31,444 nucleotides of DNA from Oceanococcus sp051252075 (GCA_051252075.1 JBPOFU010000028.1:1-31444), one strand, 5' to 3'; shown: positions 1 through 8,580, counted from the first letter of the stretch. Translations and numbers: made by a program. The notes: generated from the letters alone by a model not told the origin.

Positions 1-639
1 GCCTACAGCTTGTTGAGCAGTCTGAAATCAAGTTTGCCAACCGAGGCGAATGCGGTGCATTGCGGTGAAGCAAGCAACCAAAGTCAGCTGGTGCTGAACG
101 CCTTCGTGGGCGTATTGCTGCGTACCTTAGGCGAGGACAGCGTTCGCACGGTTATTGAAGTTGGCCTGTGCATAGAGCAGCTCCTTGGCACGGTGAGATT
201 GATTCGCTCCTTTACCGTAGATACCGACTGTCCGACGGAGTTTTTGTCGCCAATGCTGCAACAGCTGACTCGCTCACCGCCTGAGCCTCATCAGGAAAGC
301 AGCAGCGGATTGCATCAGGTTATGCAAAGTTTGCTGGTGTCCGAACGCAACCCGCAATCAGTGCGTTATCAGTTGATGTTGTTAGAGCGGTTGCTACGCA
401 GTTTGCATAGCAGCTCTGAAGGTAAAGACACGCTGGCTGCACGGGTGGCTACAGAATTGGCCGCTTTAGGCGCGTTGGATATGGACCATCTGTGTACCAG
501 TTCGTTGCCGGATTCTGCCCTGGCGGAACGCCTGGCCTCACTGGATCATTGGTTACGCGGCACTGCGAGCCGTGTACAGCGCCGCTTTGTGCCACGCCGC
601 TCATTGCCGCAGAAACAGCTGGTGGAGGTGAATTGGTGA
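1..639 (+). CDS. alpha-E domain protein (DUF403-type), 5' end cut off by window
   Basis: The frame is open from the first base, so the gene begins upstream. The visible 212 residues are helical and Leu/Arg rich. They contain the segment SERNPQSVRYQL and a long C-terminal helical part, as in alpha-E proteins. These usually accompany, or are fused to, a circularly permuted ATP-grasp protein, and sit next to a transglutaminase-like gene in a putative peptide-modification or peptide-ligation locus. The downstream transglutaminase gene overlaps this stop codon by four bases (GTGA), which implies translational coupling and supports the family call. Whether this is a stand-alone alpha-E protein or the tail of an ATP-grasp/alpha-E fusion cannot be seen here. 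The biochemical role of the family is poorly defined. Confidence 0.72.
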   Translation, partial: AYSLLSSLKSSLPTEANAVHCGEASNQSQLVLNAFVGVLLRTLGEDSVRTVIEVGLCIEQLLGTVRLIRSFTVDTDCPTEFLSPMLQQLTRSPPEPHQESSSGLHQVMQSLLVSERNPQSVRYQLMLLERLLRSLHSSSEGKDTLAARVATELAALGALDMDHLCTSSLPDSALAERLASLDHWLRGTASRVQRRFVPRRSLPQKQLVEVNW

Positions 640-1517
640 AATACCGACTACGCCATTACACCCACTACAACTACAGCAAGCCGGTCGCACAATCACACAA
701 CCAACTGCGTATGTTGCTGCGTGATGTGCCCTACCAACGTTGCACTTCGCGCAGCGTTCGCATTCGGCCAACGCCTGCTTACGCAAAATTGCACTTGGAC
801 CATTTCAAAAATCGAGTGTTGTACGTTGAACAAGATCAGAGCCATCATGATGCACGCTTGTTTTTGACGCAGATTGTCGAAGTGCTGGAACGGCACCGAC
901 CGGAGCCACAAGACAGCCCTGCTTGGGAACACATCGTTGCTGCACTCACTCAGCCAGTTGAAGCCGAAACGCGTCTGCTGGAGCTTTACCGCATCCCGTC
1001 TAAAGTGATTCAAATACCAGCTGATATTGGCCAGTTGACTGCGCCACATTTTCAGCCCAATCGCCCCATCATCGCCGCGGTTTCCGACTTGTGCACTGCG
1101 ATTTTTAATGATTTTGAATTCGAGCCACACGCCACGACTGTGTCCACACCGGTTGCCGATGTGCTGAAAAAGCGTCAAGGCGTGTGCCAAGATTTTGCCC
1201 ACCTGATGATTGCCGCTTTGCGCAATCAGGGTTTGGCCGCGCGCTACGTCAGTGGTTACATCGAAACACTGCCACCAGAGGGGCAGCCGCGCTTAGTCGG
1301 TGCCGATGCTTCACATGCTTGGGTTAGCGTCTGGTGTGGTCATGAAGCGGGCTGGCAGGACTTCGACCCCACCAATAACCAACGCCCCAACGTGCAACAC
1401 ATCACCACTGCATGGGGGCGTGACTATGATGATGTTATTCCGCTCAATGGCGTGATTTTTGGTGATGGGGGGAAATCAATTTTGACGGTGCGGGTTGATG
1501 TGGAACGCTTGGGTTGA
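636..1517 (+). CDS. transglutaminase-like cysteine protease family protein
   Basis: This 293-residue protein starts at GTG 636, overlapping the upstream stop and preceded by GGAGG at 624-628. Its first residues (VKYRLRHYTHYNYSKPV) match the start of the bacterial transglutaminase-like N-terminal beta domain, which spans about residues 1-85. The core domain (about 150-250) carries the expected triad: Cys184 in GVCQDFAHL, His227 in SHAWVSV and Asp244 in FDPTNN. Such proteins act as cytoplasmic thiol proteases or amide-forming enzymes, and the alpha-E neighbour is their standard partner. The substrate is unknown. An in-frame start at 492 would add 48 residues overlapping the previous gene and is rejected on homology and ribosome-site grounds. 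Confidence 0.9.
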   Translation: MKYRLRHYTHYNYSKPVAQSHNQLRMLLRDVPYQRCTSRSVRIRPTPAYAKLHLDHFKNRVLYVEQDQSHHDARLFLTQIVEVLERHRPEPQDSPAWEHIVAALTQPVEAETRLLELYRIPSKVIQIPADIGQLTAPHFQPNRPIIAAVSDLCTAIFNDFEFEPHATTVSTPVADVLKKRQGVCQDFAHLMIAALRNQGLAARYVSGYIETLPPEGQPRLVGADASHAWVSVWCGHEAGWQDFDPTNNQRPNVQHITTAWGRDYDDVIPLNGVIFGDGGKSILTVRVDVERLG

Positions 1518-1609
1518 CGCTGGAGAAAACGGCCGAAAGACCGAGCCATGCCGAGACCGTCAAATTATCGCGGCCCTGCATGCTCCACTCATAATTTTAG
1601 GAAAAATCC

Positions 1610-1909
1610 ATGACTAAGACCCTGTTACACACCATCCTTGTTTCCTTGACTATGGCCATCTTGTCTTGCTCAGGCGAGAGCGGCAATGCCGATTCAGCCG
1701 ACATGACGACAATCTGTGAAGATCCGCGCCCTGAGGCCTGTACCGCCAACTATCAGCCGGTATGCGCGACCCGAGATAATGGCGTTCGATGCGTCACCAC
1801 GCCCTGTGATTCGACCGAGATGGCCACCTACTCCAATGGCTGTTCAGCCTGCGCAGACGAAAGAGTGTTCGAGTACCAAGACGGTGCGTGTGCTGATGAG
1901 AATCAATAG
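1610..1909 (+). CDS. small Kazal-like Cys-rich lipoprotein
   Basis: This is a 99-residue exported protein. Residues 1-20 form a hydrophobic signal ending in ILSC, a weak but acceptable lipobox with Cys20 as the lipidated residue. The mature part has a Cys-rich module with YQPVC followed by TYSNGCSAC and a final Cys in DGAC, the spacing hallmark of Kazal-type protease-inhibitor folds. An insertion (NGVRCVTTPC) lies between the PVC and TYSN parts. Similar small Kazal-like lipoproteins occur in Gram-negative bacteria, and inhibition of periplasmic or external proteases is the usual guess. It lies alone between the transglutaminase gene and cvfB, with about 90 bp upstream and the purine-rich stretch TAGGAAAAATCC before the ATG. 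Confidence 0.7.
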   Translation: MTKTLLHTILVSLTMAILSCSGESGNADSADMTTICEDPRPEACTANYQPVCATRDNGVRCVTTPCDSTEMATYSNGCSACADERVFEYQDGACADENQ

Positions 1910-2017
1910 CCGGCTCAAGCAGTGATGCCCCGCTTATGATTCGATCTGTGCACAACCCAAAGCCATCTGATGGCCACAGCTAGTACAATCGCCTGCTAAA
2001 AGCACCGGATTACGCTC

Positions 2018-2848
2018 ATGGCCAAACTTGGCCGCACCAACCACCTTATCGTCACCAAAGTTGTTGATTTTGGCATCTACCTAGACGGCGATGAGCTAGG
2101 CGAAATTCTACTGCCCAAACGCTATGTGCCCGAAAACAGCCAAGTCGGCGACACCATCGAGGTGTTTGTTTACGTCGACTCCGAAGACCGCTACATCACC
2201 ACGACAGAATTCCCGCTGGCACAGGTCGACCAATGCGCACACCTGAGAGTGGTCGAAGTAAACGCAGTGGGCGCTTTCCTAGACTGGGGACTACCCAAAG
2301 ACCTACTGCTACCCTTTAAAGAGCAAACCCACAAATTGGAAGCGGGCGATCACTGCGTAGTCTTTATTTTTATCGATTCCAACACCCAGCGTATCGCTGC
2401 TAGCCAATACTTAAATGACTTCCTAGAAGAAACTGGAAACGAATTCAGCCAAGGCGAAGAAGTCGATCTTCTGGTAAGCGGACAAAGCCCACTGGGCTAC
2501 AAGGTCGTGGTCAACAACACCGACCTGGGCCTGATCTACGCCAACGAAATCTCGCAAAACGTCCACGTCGGGCAAAGCCTGAAAGGCTATGTAAAACCGC
2601 CCCGCCCAGACGGTAAGCTCGACATCAGCCTGAACACCCTAAACAGCAAAGCACGAGATGAACTCGCAGACAAAATCGTTCAGCACCTACACGCCAACGG
2701 TGGCTCGTCGCCGCTTAACGACAAAAGCTCGCCCCAAGATATCTACCGCGTCTTCGCCGTCAGCAAAGCCAACTTCAAAAAATCCATAGGCGGGCTCTAC
2801 AAGTCCAAGAAAATACGGATCGAGAAAAGCGGGATTCACTTAATTTGA
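2018..2848 (+). CDS. cvfB: S1 RNA-binding domain protein, CvfB/YitL family
   Basis: The protein has 276 residues, the normal length for the family. It opens with an S1-like OB fold (VDFGIYLDGDELGEILLPKRYVP), followed by a second S1-like segment (GAFLDWGLPKDLLLPF, about 75-135) and a third (about 145-210, ending DISLN). A C-terminal winged-helix-like part runs from about 220 and contains DIYRVFAVSKANFKKSIGGLYK. Members are cytoplasmic RNA-binding proteins. In Gram-positive bacteria they influence virulence-factor expression, while the role in proteobacteria is not settled. The gene stands alone, codirectional with its neighbours, with a possible -10 TACAAT at 1984-1989. Confidence 0.9.
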   Translation: MAKLGRTNHLIVTKVVDFGIYLDGDELGEILLPKRYVPENSQVGDTIEVFVYVDSEDRYITTTEFPLAQVDQCAHLRVVEVNAVGAFLDWGLPKDLLLPFKEQTHKLEAGDHCVVFIFIDSNTQRIAASQYLNDFLEETGNEFSQGEEVDLLVSGQSPLGYKVVVNNTDLGLIYANEISQNVHVGQSLKGYVKPPRPDGKLDISLNTLNSKARDELADKIVQHLHANGGSSPLNDKSSPQDIYRVFAVSKANFKKSIGGLYKSKKIRIEKSGIHLI

Positions 2849-2861
2849 GCGCCTAACTTTT

Positions 2862-2908
2862 TTGTCGAGGCTGCGGACGACTGCCTATGCAGTATCATCT
2901 ACCATAGG
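2862..2908 (+). promoter_or_regulatory. possible sigma70-type promoter and inverted repeat before the response regulator
   Basis: TTGTCG (2862-2867) and TATGCA (2886-2891) stand 18 bp apart, a weak -35/-10 pair. CCTATG (2884-2889) and CATAGG (2903-2908) form an inverted repeat with a 13-bp gap over the likely start site. No TGARCA array is present, so this promoter seems to lie outside the regulon described at 3838-17587. By-eye call. Confidence 0.3.
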
Positions 2909-2928
2909 ATGACAAAGGTATTTTGCTC

Positions 2929-3729
2929 ATGAAAACTCGTGTCGCCGTCATTGATGATGACGCGCTGTTGCGCGATGCTCTCACCGAGTATCTGGATTCG
3001 AATGGATTCGAAACTTTGAGCCTTGATGGCGGCGCGGCGCTTCGAGCCCAATTGGATAGTCAGCCTCCCGACCTCGTGATTCTAGACCTCGTCATGCCAG
3101 AAGAGGATGGCCTTTCGATATTACGTTGGTTACGCGGCGTATCCGATGTTCCAGTCATTATGCTGACTAGCAATGACACAACAACGGATCGGGTAGTTGG
3201 TCTGGAACTCGGAGCCGATGACTATATTGCTAAGCCGGCAGACTACCGTGAGCTACTTGCCAGAGTACGATCAGTGCTACGGCGTCGCACTACCCAAATC
3301 ACCACTCAACCAGCGCCTCCCATTAGTTGCACAGTTGATACATCGGAAACGACCGCTGAAACGCTAGACAAAGATGATTTTTTGGAATCCGTCAAAAGCG
3401 CGCTCAATGCGTTTCACGAAACCCACGAACTTCAGAGCAATCCGCTACTCGAGAGCGTCGCAGTGCGGTCACGTGCCGAAGGGGATGAATCACGGCTTAG
3501 TGCCTTGCGACATCTCATTCGTGACGCTAATGCACGCCTGAAAGAAAACCACAAGACAGAGACTGCGGCACGAGTTATTCACCGTACATATATTGAACCC
3601 GCGCGTTCACAGCAGCTAGCCGCTGACGCGTTGGGCATGGGGTACTCCACCTATCGAAGGCAGCTGTCACGCGCACGTGAGTTACTGGCTGCGGAATTGT
3701 GGCAATACGAAGAAGCACAACGCAGTTAA
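2929..3729 (+). CDS. response regulator with non-OmpR C-terminal helix-turn-helix
   Basis: The protein has 266 residues. The receiver domain (about 4-118) is intact, with acidic pocket IDDD (8-11), phosphoacceptor Asp53 in ILDLVMP, Thr80 in IMLTS and Lys102 in AKPAD. Its sequence resembles OmpR-type receivers, but no winged-helix domain follows. Instead there is a variable linker (about 120-150) and a helical region (about 150-260) ending in AADALGMGYSTYRRQLSRAR (229-250). This resembles the C-terminal FSTYRRHL helix-turn-helix I know from the ends of some large bacterial ATP-binding proteins. I infer DNA binding. ATG 2929 fits the receiver start. A TTG at 2923 is the alternative. It is the only free response regulator here, lies directly before the first TGARCA promoter, and is the best candidate regulator of those four promoters. 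Confidence 0.85.
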   Translation: MKTRVAVIDDDALLRDALTEYLDSNGFETLSLDGGAALRAQLDSQPPDLVILDLVMPEEDGLSILRWLRGVSDVPVIMLTSNDTTTDRVVGLELGADDYIAKPADYRELLARVRSVLRRRTTQITTQPAPPISCTVDTSETTAETLDKDDFLESVKSALNAFHETHELQSNPLLESVAVRSRAEGDESRLSALRHLIRDANARLKENHKTETAARVIHRTYIEPARSQQLAADALGMGYSTYRRQLSRARELLAAELWQYEEAQRS

Positions 3730-3837
3730 GAAATTCTCAGTAGTACGCTGCAAACCGCGTGCGTGGCGTCCAACCCTCGCAAGCAAGTCGATATCACGTG
3801 GGCGCTACCAATAGCTTGCAAATATCGAACTGTGTCG

Positions 3838-3892
3838 CGAGCAAAAATGAGCAGGTTTTGAGCACACAGTGATCAGTGACCCGTTGCATAGT
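3838..3892 (+). promoter_or_regulatory. four-repeat TGARCA promoter P1
   Basis: Four hexamers stand on one strand: CGAGCA (3838-3843), TGAGCA (3848-3853), TGAGCA (3859-3864) and TGATCA (3870-3875), with start spacings of 10, 11 and 11 bp. After 11 bp comes CATAGT (3887-3892), a -10-like hexamer. The predicted transcript starts near 3899 and leads into the secreted-protein gene at 3938. The same layout occurs three more times in the window (8978-9032, 9208-9262, 17533-17587). The repeats cover the -35 region, so this reads as an activator site. Confidence 0.75.
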
Positions 3893-3937
3893 TTGTCCAC
3901 TGGTGAAAGCCGACTTAATTCGCAAAGGACAAGCGCC

Positions 3938-4405
3938 ATGAAAACTGTAACAACCACACTTTCTTTAGTTGCCACTTTAATGCTGTGCTCGCCTGCTAAT
4001 CACGCAGCACCAAACCAGCTCCAAGCCTCGCCGAAAATTCTCAATCTAGATATGAAAATATTTGGACCACCCAACCTGACCATTGCCTGTGGAAATGGTC
4101 GCGTTGTCAATGCGACTTCCGCCATTGAAACCAACATGAAGACAGACTATACAATTCACGTCACTGAATTGGGTAAAACGCCCCACTGGTATGACGCCAC
4201 TACTAAACTCCAAAATGGCAAATACAAGAGCGGTCTTGTATTGCCAGGAGTCACAGTGCTTGGGAAAAATAAGGCCGCAGGGACAAACCAAATGGTGACG
4301 CTGAAGTGGGAAGTAAAAGCCGGAACAGATTACAAGTCCGGGACAAAAACTATTCGGTACACCTGTGAAGGTAGTCAAGAACCACCTCGCCGCCCGCGAG
4401 GCTAA
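3938..4405 (+). CDS. secreted protein of unknown function, regulon member
   Basis: The 155-residue protein has a clear Sec signal peptide (about 1-24, MKTVTTTLSLVATLMLCSPA, cleavage near NHAA). The mature part looks all-beta, with two cysteines (IACGNG and RYTCEG) about 90 residues apart that could form a disulfide, and a basic Pro/Arg tail (PPRRPRG). I do not recognise a family. The start is ATG 3938, preceded by AAAGGA (3924-3929) and matching the signal peptide. An in-frame GTG at 3869 would lie inside the promoter repeats and is rejected. Promoter P1 lies 46 bp upstream. The small exported-peptide gene at 4545 follows in the same direction with no TGARCA array of its own and may be cotranscribed. 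A hairpin (4385-4401) in the last codons lacks a T run. Confidence 0.8.
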   Translation: MKTVTTTLSLVATLMLCSPANHAAPNQLQASPKILNLDMKIFGPPNLTIACGNGRVVNATSAIETNMKTDYTIHVTELGKTPHWYDATTKLQNGKYKSGLVLPGVTVLGKNKAAGTNQMVTLKWEVKAGTDYKSGTKTIRYTCEGSQEPPRRPRG

Positions 4406-4425
4406 GTGGTCGTCCTTAGATAACT

Positions 4426-4456
4426 CGAATATCTCCACAAGACACGGCGATATTCG
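4426..4456. repeat. inverted repeat in the intercistronic gap
   Basis: CGAATATC (4426-4433) and its exact complement GATATTCG (4449-4456) are separated by 15 bp, between the secreted-protein gene and the small-peptide gene. It could be an RNA hairpin or a protein site. No T run follows. Confidence 0.35.
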
Positions 4457-4544
4457 CGCTTCCATAGTCACCGCCAGCTTAGGCAGCGGCTTATGAGTAA
4501 GCTCTCCGCACATTTATGCAACTTGTAATTCCTAGGAGATTGCG

Positions 4545-4796
4545 ATGAATAAAACGACTAAATGCCTACTTGCACTGCTACTCGCTAGTACAACGACGAG
4601 CACCGTATTTGCGTTGGACCCATCCACGCGTGATCGGCGCGACCTTATTATCAATACCGACCACTCTGAGAGGCCTGCAGCAGCGCCAAGCAACGAAACA
4701 GAACCCAGGCAAGGCAGTGACGATGACGATGAGGATCTGCCTGAAGATCTCGTTCTCATTCCGCCAGGCGGTCAAGACACCAATCCCGAAGATTAG
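4545..4796 (+). CDS. small exported acidic peptide, paralogue of the 8675-8923 product
   Basis: The 83-residue protein has a signal peptide (about 1-24, ending TVFA) preceded by a good ribosome site (AGGAG at 4532-4536). The mature chain begins LDPSTRDRRDLIINT and continues into a disordered, very acidic tail (SDDDDEDLPED). The segment after the signal peptide matches the other small exported protein in this window (LYPTAQDKRDIVINT), so the two form a family with a conserved N-terminal mature motif and a variable tail. No known family is recognised. Export to periplasm or outside is likely. A leader-type peptide, a signalling peptide or a small adaptor for the neighbouring surface proteins are all possible. 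It probably shares promoter P1. Confidence 0.72.
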   Translation: MNKTTKCLLALLLASTTTSTVFALDPSTRDRRDLIINTDHSERPAAAPSNETEPRQGSDDDDEDLPEDLVLIPPGGQDTNPED

Positions 4797-4836
4797 TTTG
4801 ATGGTGACCGGGATAATCGATTACACACTGTGCGCG

Positions 4837-7800
4837 TCAATCATCCTCCAACTGTTGTACCAGTTCGCTCCGAGAAGCTTGCTCGGCTTGGCCCAGGGCT
4901 TCCATTTCCGAAGCTGTGTTCATCTGCCCATTTTTAATACCCTGCTCCAACGCATTCGCTGCGGCCTGTAGCTTTAGCAATCCCAATGTTGCCGCCACGC
5001 CTTTCACCGTATGAGCCTGACGTTGGGCACTGACTTTGTCGCCCTGTGACAGCCATTTCGAAATGGCACTGTGTGCCAGTGGTGTTTCTAGATAACGCCT
5101 TGCCAATCTGACCCACAATTCCCGGCTATCCGCCATGTTTTTGATTGCGCCTTCGAAATCAAATGCAGGCGTTTCTGAATCAGCATTAGCCACCGCCTCT
5201 GGAATGGTACGCGTAGCCATAATGGCTTCCATCTCCACCGGTAACCAGCGAGTCAGAATGCTGCGCAGTTGATCAATGTTCACCGGCTTGCCCAGATGGT
5301 CATTCATGCCCGCATCCAGACATTGCTGGCGATCTTCCTGCATGGCATTTGCTGTCATCGCGACGATCGGCACCGTGGCATGCGGCGAATCGAGTTGGCG
5401 GATACGCCGAGTAGCCTCAATGCCGTCCATGACGGGCATTTGCATATCCATAAACACCAAATCGTAATCGGTGACAGCAACCTGCTCAATCGCAATTTGG
5501 CCGTTGACAGCCTCATCCACACTCAAGCCTTCTCGCTGCAATAACTCTCGGGCGACTTCTTGATTAATCGGGTTGTCTTCCACCAACAATATTTTTCGCC
5601 CCTGCAAAGCAGGAATCGCTTGAGGAGCTTTAAGTTGTTCGGCAGCCCGCGGGGCGTTCTGGCTTCCGAAGGCGCTGACTATGGTATCCAACAGCACCGA
5701 GGGGTTGACCGGCTTCACCAAGAATCCATCAAGTCCGGCAGATTTTGCTTGCGATTCCACTTCTTCCCGACCAAACGCGGTCACCATGATGATGACCGTG
5801 GGATCTGGCGTTGCGAACTCACGGATACACCGCGCCGCCTCAATACCGTTCATACCGGGCATTTGCCAATCCATCATGACCAAACGATAGCCGCGGGGAC
5901 CAGCCTGACGAATCGCTGATACCGCAGCCTCGCCGCTGGTCACCGCTTCAACCTGAAAGCCAAAACTTTCCAGATGCGCCCGCATGATTGCTATCGCACT
6001 GGGGTTGTCCTCTACAATCAACACTCGCATGTTTTCGAAGTGAGGAAATTTTTGACGCTGCAATGGCGCCGAATCGCTCAACTCAAAACGGGCGCTAAAA
6101 GAAAACGTGCTGCCCTGCCCCTCGCTGCTCTCTACCTTAATTTCGCCGTCCATTAATTCGACTAAACGCTGAGAGATGACCAGCCCCAAGCCACTGCCGC
6201 CGTACTGCCTAGTGGTGGAGGTATCCGCCTGTGTAAATGACTCAAACAAGCGCTCGATCTGTTCTTTGCTCAAACCAATTCCGGTATCGACAACGTCGAA
6301 GCGCAAGCGTGCAAAACCCGGCCCTTGTTTATGCAATTTGACACGCACAATCACCTGCCCGTGCTCAGTAAATTTAATCGCATTGCCGGTAAGGTTGAGC
6401 AGCACTTGCCCCAAACGCAATGGATCGCCAATCAACTGCCCAGCCAGCCCCGGCTCAACATCAAATAGCAGCTCCAGGCCTTTTTCGGCAGCACGTAGGT
6501 TGAGCAGATCAGACAAATTGTCCAACACCGAAAAAAGGTCAAAACGGGTGGACTCCAAACTCAGCTTGCCCGCCTCGATTTTAGAAAAATCCAGGATGTC
6601 ATTGATGATATGCAAGAGGGACTTGGCGGCCGAATCGATTTTCTTCAAATAGTCACGCAGGCGATCAGGCTCTTCGCTGGTCATGCCCAGATGGGACAAG
6701 CCAACGATGGCATTCATGGGCGTACGAATTTCGTGGCTCATATTGGCAAGAAATTCGCTCTTCGCCTTTGAAGCCGCCTCAGCGCGTTCGCTGGCAACAA
6801 TCAAAGCCGCTTCATGTCGTTCACGCTCACGCAGATCGGTCATCGTGGCAAAGGCGATGGGCTGATCTCCTAAGGACACTCGCGTCAAGGCGATCTCACA
6901 AGGTCGAGGATCGCCTCTTCGGGTTTGATGCATCCAGTAAAAACGATGATGCCCTTGGGTAAAGCCCTGCGCGATCATCAAAGGTGCCTTTTCGCTGGAG
7001 CGCATGCCATCCGGCTGGAACTCTGGAGAAAAGATTTGAAAATCACGTGTAAATTCTTCTGCGTTCTCTAGATCAAACAGCGACACCAATGCCGGATTAC
7101 CATCTGAAAATTCGCCTTGGGCGTTCACCATGACCACGCCAATTCCAATGTTGTTAAATATGGTGCTTAGGCGCTCTGTTGCGGCCTCAGCCATTTGTTT
7201 AGCCGATTGCAAATCATGTTCATAGCGCACCCGTTCACGCAGGTCTGTCATGGTGGCAAACAGTTGGCGGTTGCCGCCAAGCTCAACGCGGGTTAGGGCG
7301 ACTTCGCATGGCCTAGGATCTCCCGCGCGAGTTTGGTGCATCCAGTCAAAACGCTTGTAGCCCTCACCAAATGCGGTGGCTATAACCTCCATTGCTTTTT
7401 CCATAGAAGGCCGGCCATCGGGCTGAAATTCCGGCGAAAAGGCCGGGAAGTCTGTTGCAAATTCCTGCTCGTCCTGTATTTGCAAAAGCTCACGCAAGGA
7501 CGGATTGGCATCAGAGAAATTTCTTTCCTCATCAATCATCACCAAACCAATTTTGGTGTGCTCAAAAATCGCTTGCATACGTTGCTGAGCGGTTTGTTCC
7601 TGCTGCTGCGCCTCGATCATGCGCTGCTGAGCGTCTTCCGCACGTTGCTGGGCTTCCTTTTCTACCGACACATCGGTGGTGTAGCCAACCCAGGCCATGC
7701 CGTTCGGCGATTTTTGCGGAGCGCCATAGGTGCGTAGCCAATGCAGCTGCCCGTTCGGTTTAGTGATGCGAAAGTCGTAAGTAACCGGGGTACCGTCAAT

Positions 7801-8496
7801 CGCTCCTTGAATGAATTTTGCATTAACGACGGCGCGGTCGTCTTGATTCATCATTTTGCTGATCACCGAAGCATCTTCCATGAGCGCTTCACGGCTAACA
7901 CCGTAGACCTCCATAGCACCATCTGTTATTTCGGTAAAACGTACCGGCTTGTCTTGCTCGAAAACCATGCGGTACACCACGCCAGGCAGCGCATCTGTAA
8001 TTTCTCGGACGCGCTTTTCAAACTGAGCTTCAGAATCACGCGCCCGCTCAGTCGCTTCGATTTCCTTGGTGACATCATCCCAATAGCCGTTCCAACAATA
8101 GCCGTCGTCTTGTTGCTGTGGCGCAGCATACGTCCGCACCCATCGAGTTTTGCTGCCCTTCGTGCATACGCGTACATCACAAGAAAATGGCTGCATCTCA
8201 CGCGTAGATGCTTGGTAGGCATTGAACAGTTTGGCAGAGTCTTCTGGCGTAACCATCTGCGCCGGCTTTAAAGGGTCGGCCAAAATTTCATCCACCTGAA
8301 GCCCTAGCACCTCTGATACGCGAGGACTAACGAAGCTATAGCGGATATTGTTTTTCTTATCAGCGACCAGTTGGAAAACCGCACCGGGTAACGCTGCCGC
8401 CAACGCCTCCATGTTGCGCTCACGAGCACTTGCCTTATCCACCTGTCGCCCCAAATTACTCAGGTTTGGGTTATCCGTGCGGTTTTTTTTATCCAC
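4837..8496 (-). CDS. soluble hybrid histidine kinase: 4 PAS, HisKA, HATPase, 2 receivers, HPt
   Basis: The protein has 1219 residues and no membrane segment. PAS domains lie at about 28-150, 160-282, 303-425 and 440-560. The last two are close duplicates (FSPEFQPDG, WMHQTR.GDPRPCE and ATMTDLRER occur in both). A Gln-rich coiled coil (281-308) precedes PAS3. HisKA has His588 in NMSHEIRTPMN. The ATPase domain (about 690-805) has NLTGNAIKFT, DTGIGL and GGSGLGL. Receivers have Asp876 (MMDWQMP) and Asp1017 (FMDMQMP), and the HPt domain has His1162 (AHTVKG). Translation starts at GTG 8496 after AAGGA. A C-terminal HPt usually passes phosphate to a separate regulator, and the only one here is at 2929-3729. 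It is transcribed against its neighbours, inside the regulon. The ligand is unknown and must be cytoplasmic or redox-type. Confidence 0.95.
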   Translation of the reverse strand: MDKKNRTDNPNLSNLGRQVDKASARERNMEALAAALPGAVFQLVADKKNNIRYSFVSPRVSEVLGLQVDEILADPLKPAQMVTPEDSAKLFNAYQASTREMQPFSCDVRVCTKGSKTRWVRTYAAPQQQDDGYCWNGYWDDVTKEIEATERARDSEAQFEKRVREITDALPGVVYRMVFEQDKPVRFTEITDGAMEVYGVSREALMEDASVISKMMNQDDRAVVNAKFIQGAIDGTPVTYDFRITKPNGQLHWLRTYGAPQKSPNGMAWVGYTTDVSVEKEAQQRAEDAQQRMIEAQQQEQTAQQRMQAIFEHTKIGLVMIDEERNFSDANPSLRELLQIQDEQEFATDFPAFSPEFQPDGRPSMEKAMEVIATAFGEGYKRFDWMHQTRAGDPRPCEVALTRVELGGNRQLFATMTDLRERVRYEHDLQSAKQMAEAATERLSTIFNNIGIGVVMVNAQGEFSDGNPALVSLFDLENAEEFTRDFQIFSPEFQPDGMRSSEKAPLMIAQGFTQGHHRFYWMHQTRRGDPRPCEIALTRVSLGDQPIAFATMTDLRERERHEAALIVASERAEAASKAKSEFLANMSHEIRTPMNAIVGLSHLGMTSEEPDRLRDYLKKIDSAAKSLLHIINDILDFSKIEAGKLSLESTRFDLFSVLDNLSDLLNLRAAEKGLELLFDVEPGLAGQLIGDPLRLGQVLLNLTGNAIKFTEHGQVIVRVKLHKQGPGFARLRFDVVDTGIGLSKEQIERLFESFTQADTSTTRQYGGSGLGLVISQRLVELMDGEIKVESSEGQGSTFSFSARFELSDSAPLQRQKFPHFENMRVLIVEDNPSAIAIMRAHLESFGFQVEAVTSGEAAVSAIRQAGPRGYRLVMMDWQMPGMNGIEAARCIREFATPDPTVIIMVTAFGREEVESQAKSAGLDGFLVKPVNPSVLLDTIVSAFGSQNAPRAAEQLKAPQAIPALQGRKILLVEDNPINQEVARELLQREGLSVDEAVNGQIAIEQVAVTDYDLVFMDMQMPVMDGIEATRRIRQLDSPHATVPIVAMTANAMQEDRQQCLDAGMNDHLGKPVNIDQLRSILTRWLPVEMEAIMATRTIPEAVANADSETPAFDFEGAIKNMADSRELWVRLARRYLETPLAHSAISKWLSQGDKVSAQRQAHTVKGVAATLGLLKLQAAANALEQGIKNGQMNTASEMEALGQAEQASRSELVQQLEDD

Positions 8497-8556
8497 TATT
8501 CAATTCCTTCAGAAGGCGCTTTCGAAGTGCACATGACTCAGGGGTTAAACATAGTA

Positions 8557-8580
8557 AAGGCTTCGCAGAAGCGAAGCCTT
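8557..8580 (-). terminator. perfect 10-bp hairpin after the small-peptide gene
   Basis: AAGGCTTCGC (8557-8566) pairs fully with GCGAAGCCTT (8571-8580) around a four-base loop. It lies 95 bp past the stop of the 8675-8923 gene and 60 bp before the kinase start. On the minus strand the following bases (TACTATGTTTAACC) are only moderately T rich, so it may be a weak terminator that separates the peptide gene from the kinase. Confidence 0.5.

Noticed and set aside
4385..4401. Hairpin CCTCGC/GCGAGG as a terminator
   Set aside because: It lies within the last codons of the secreted-protein gene and has no T run.
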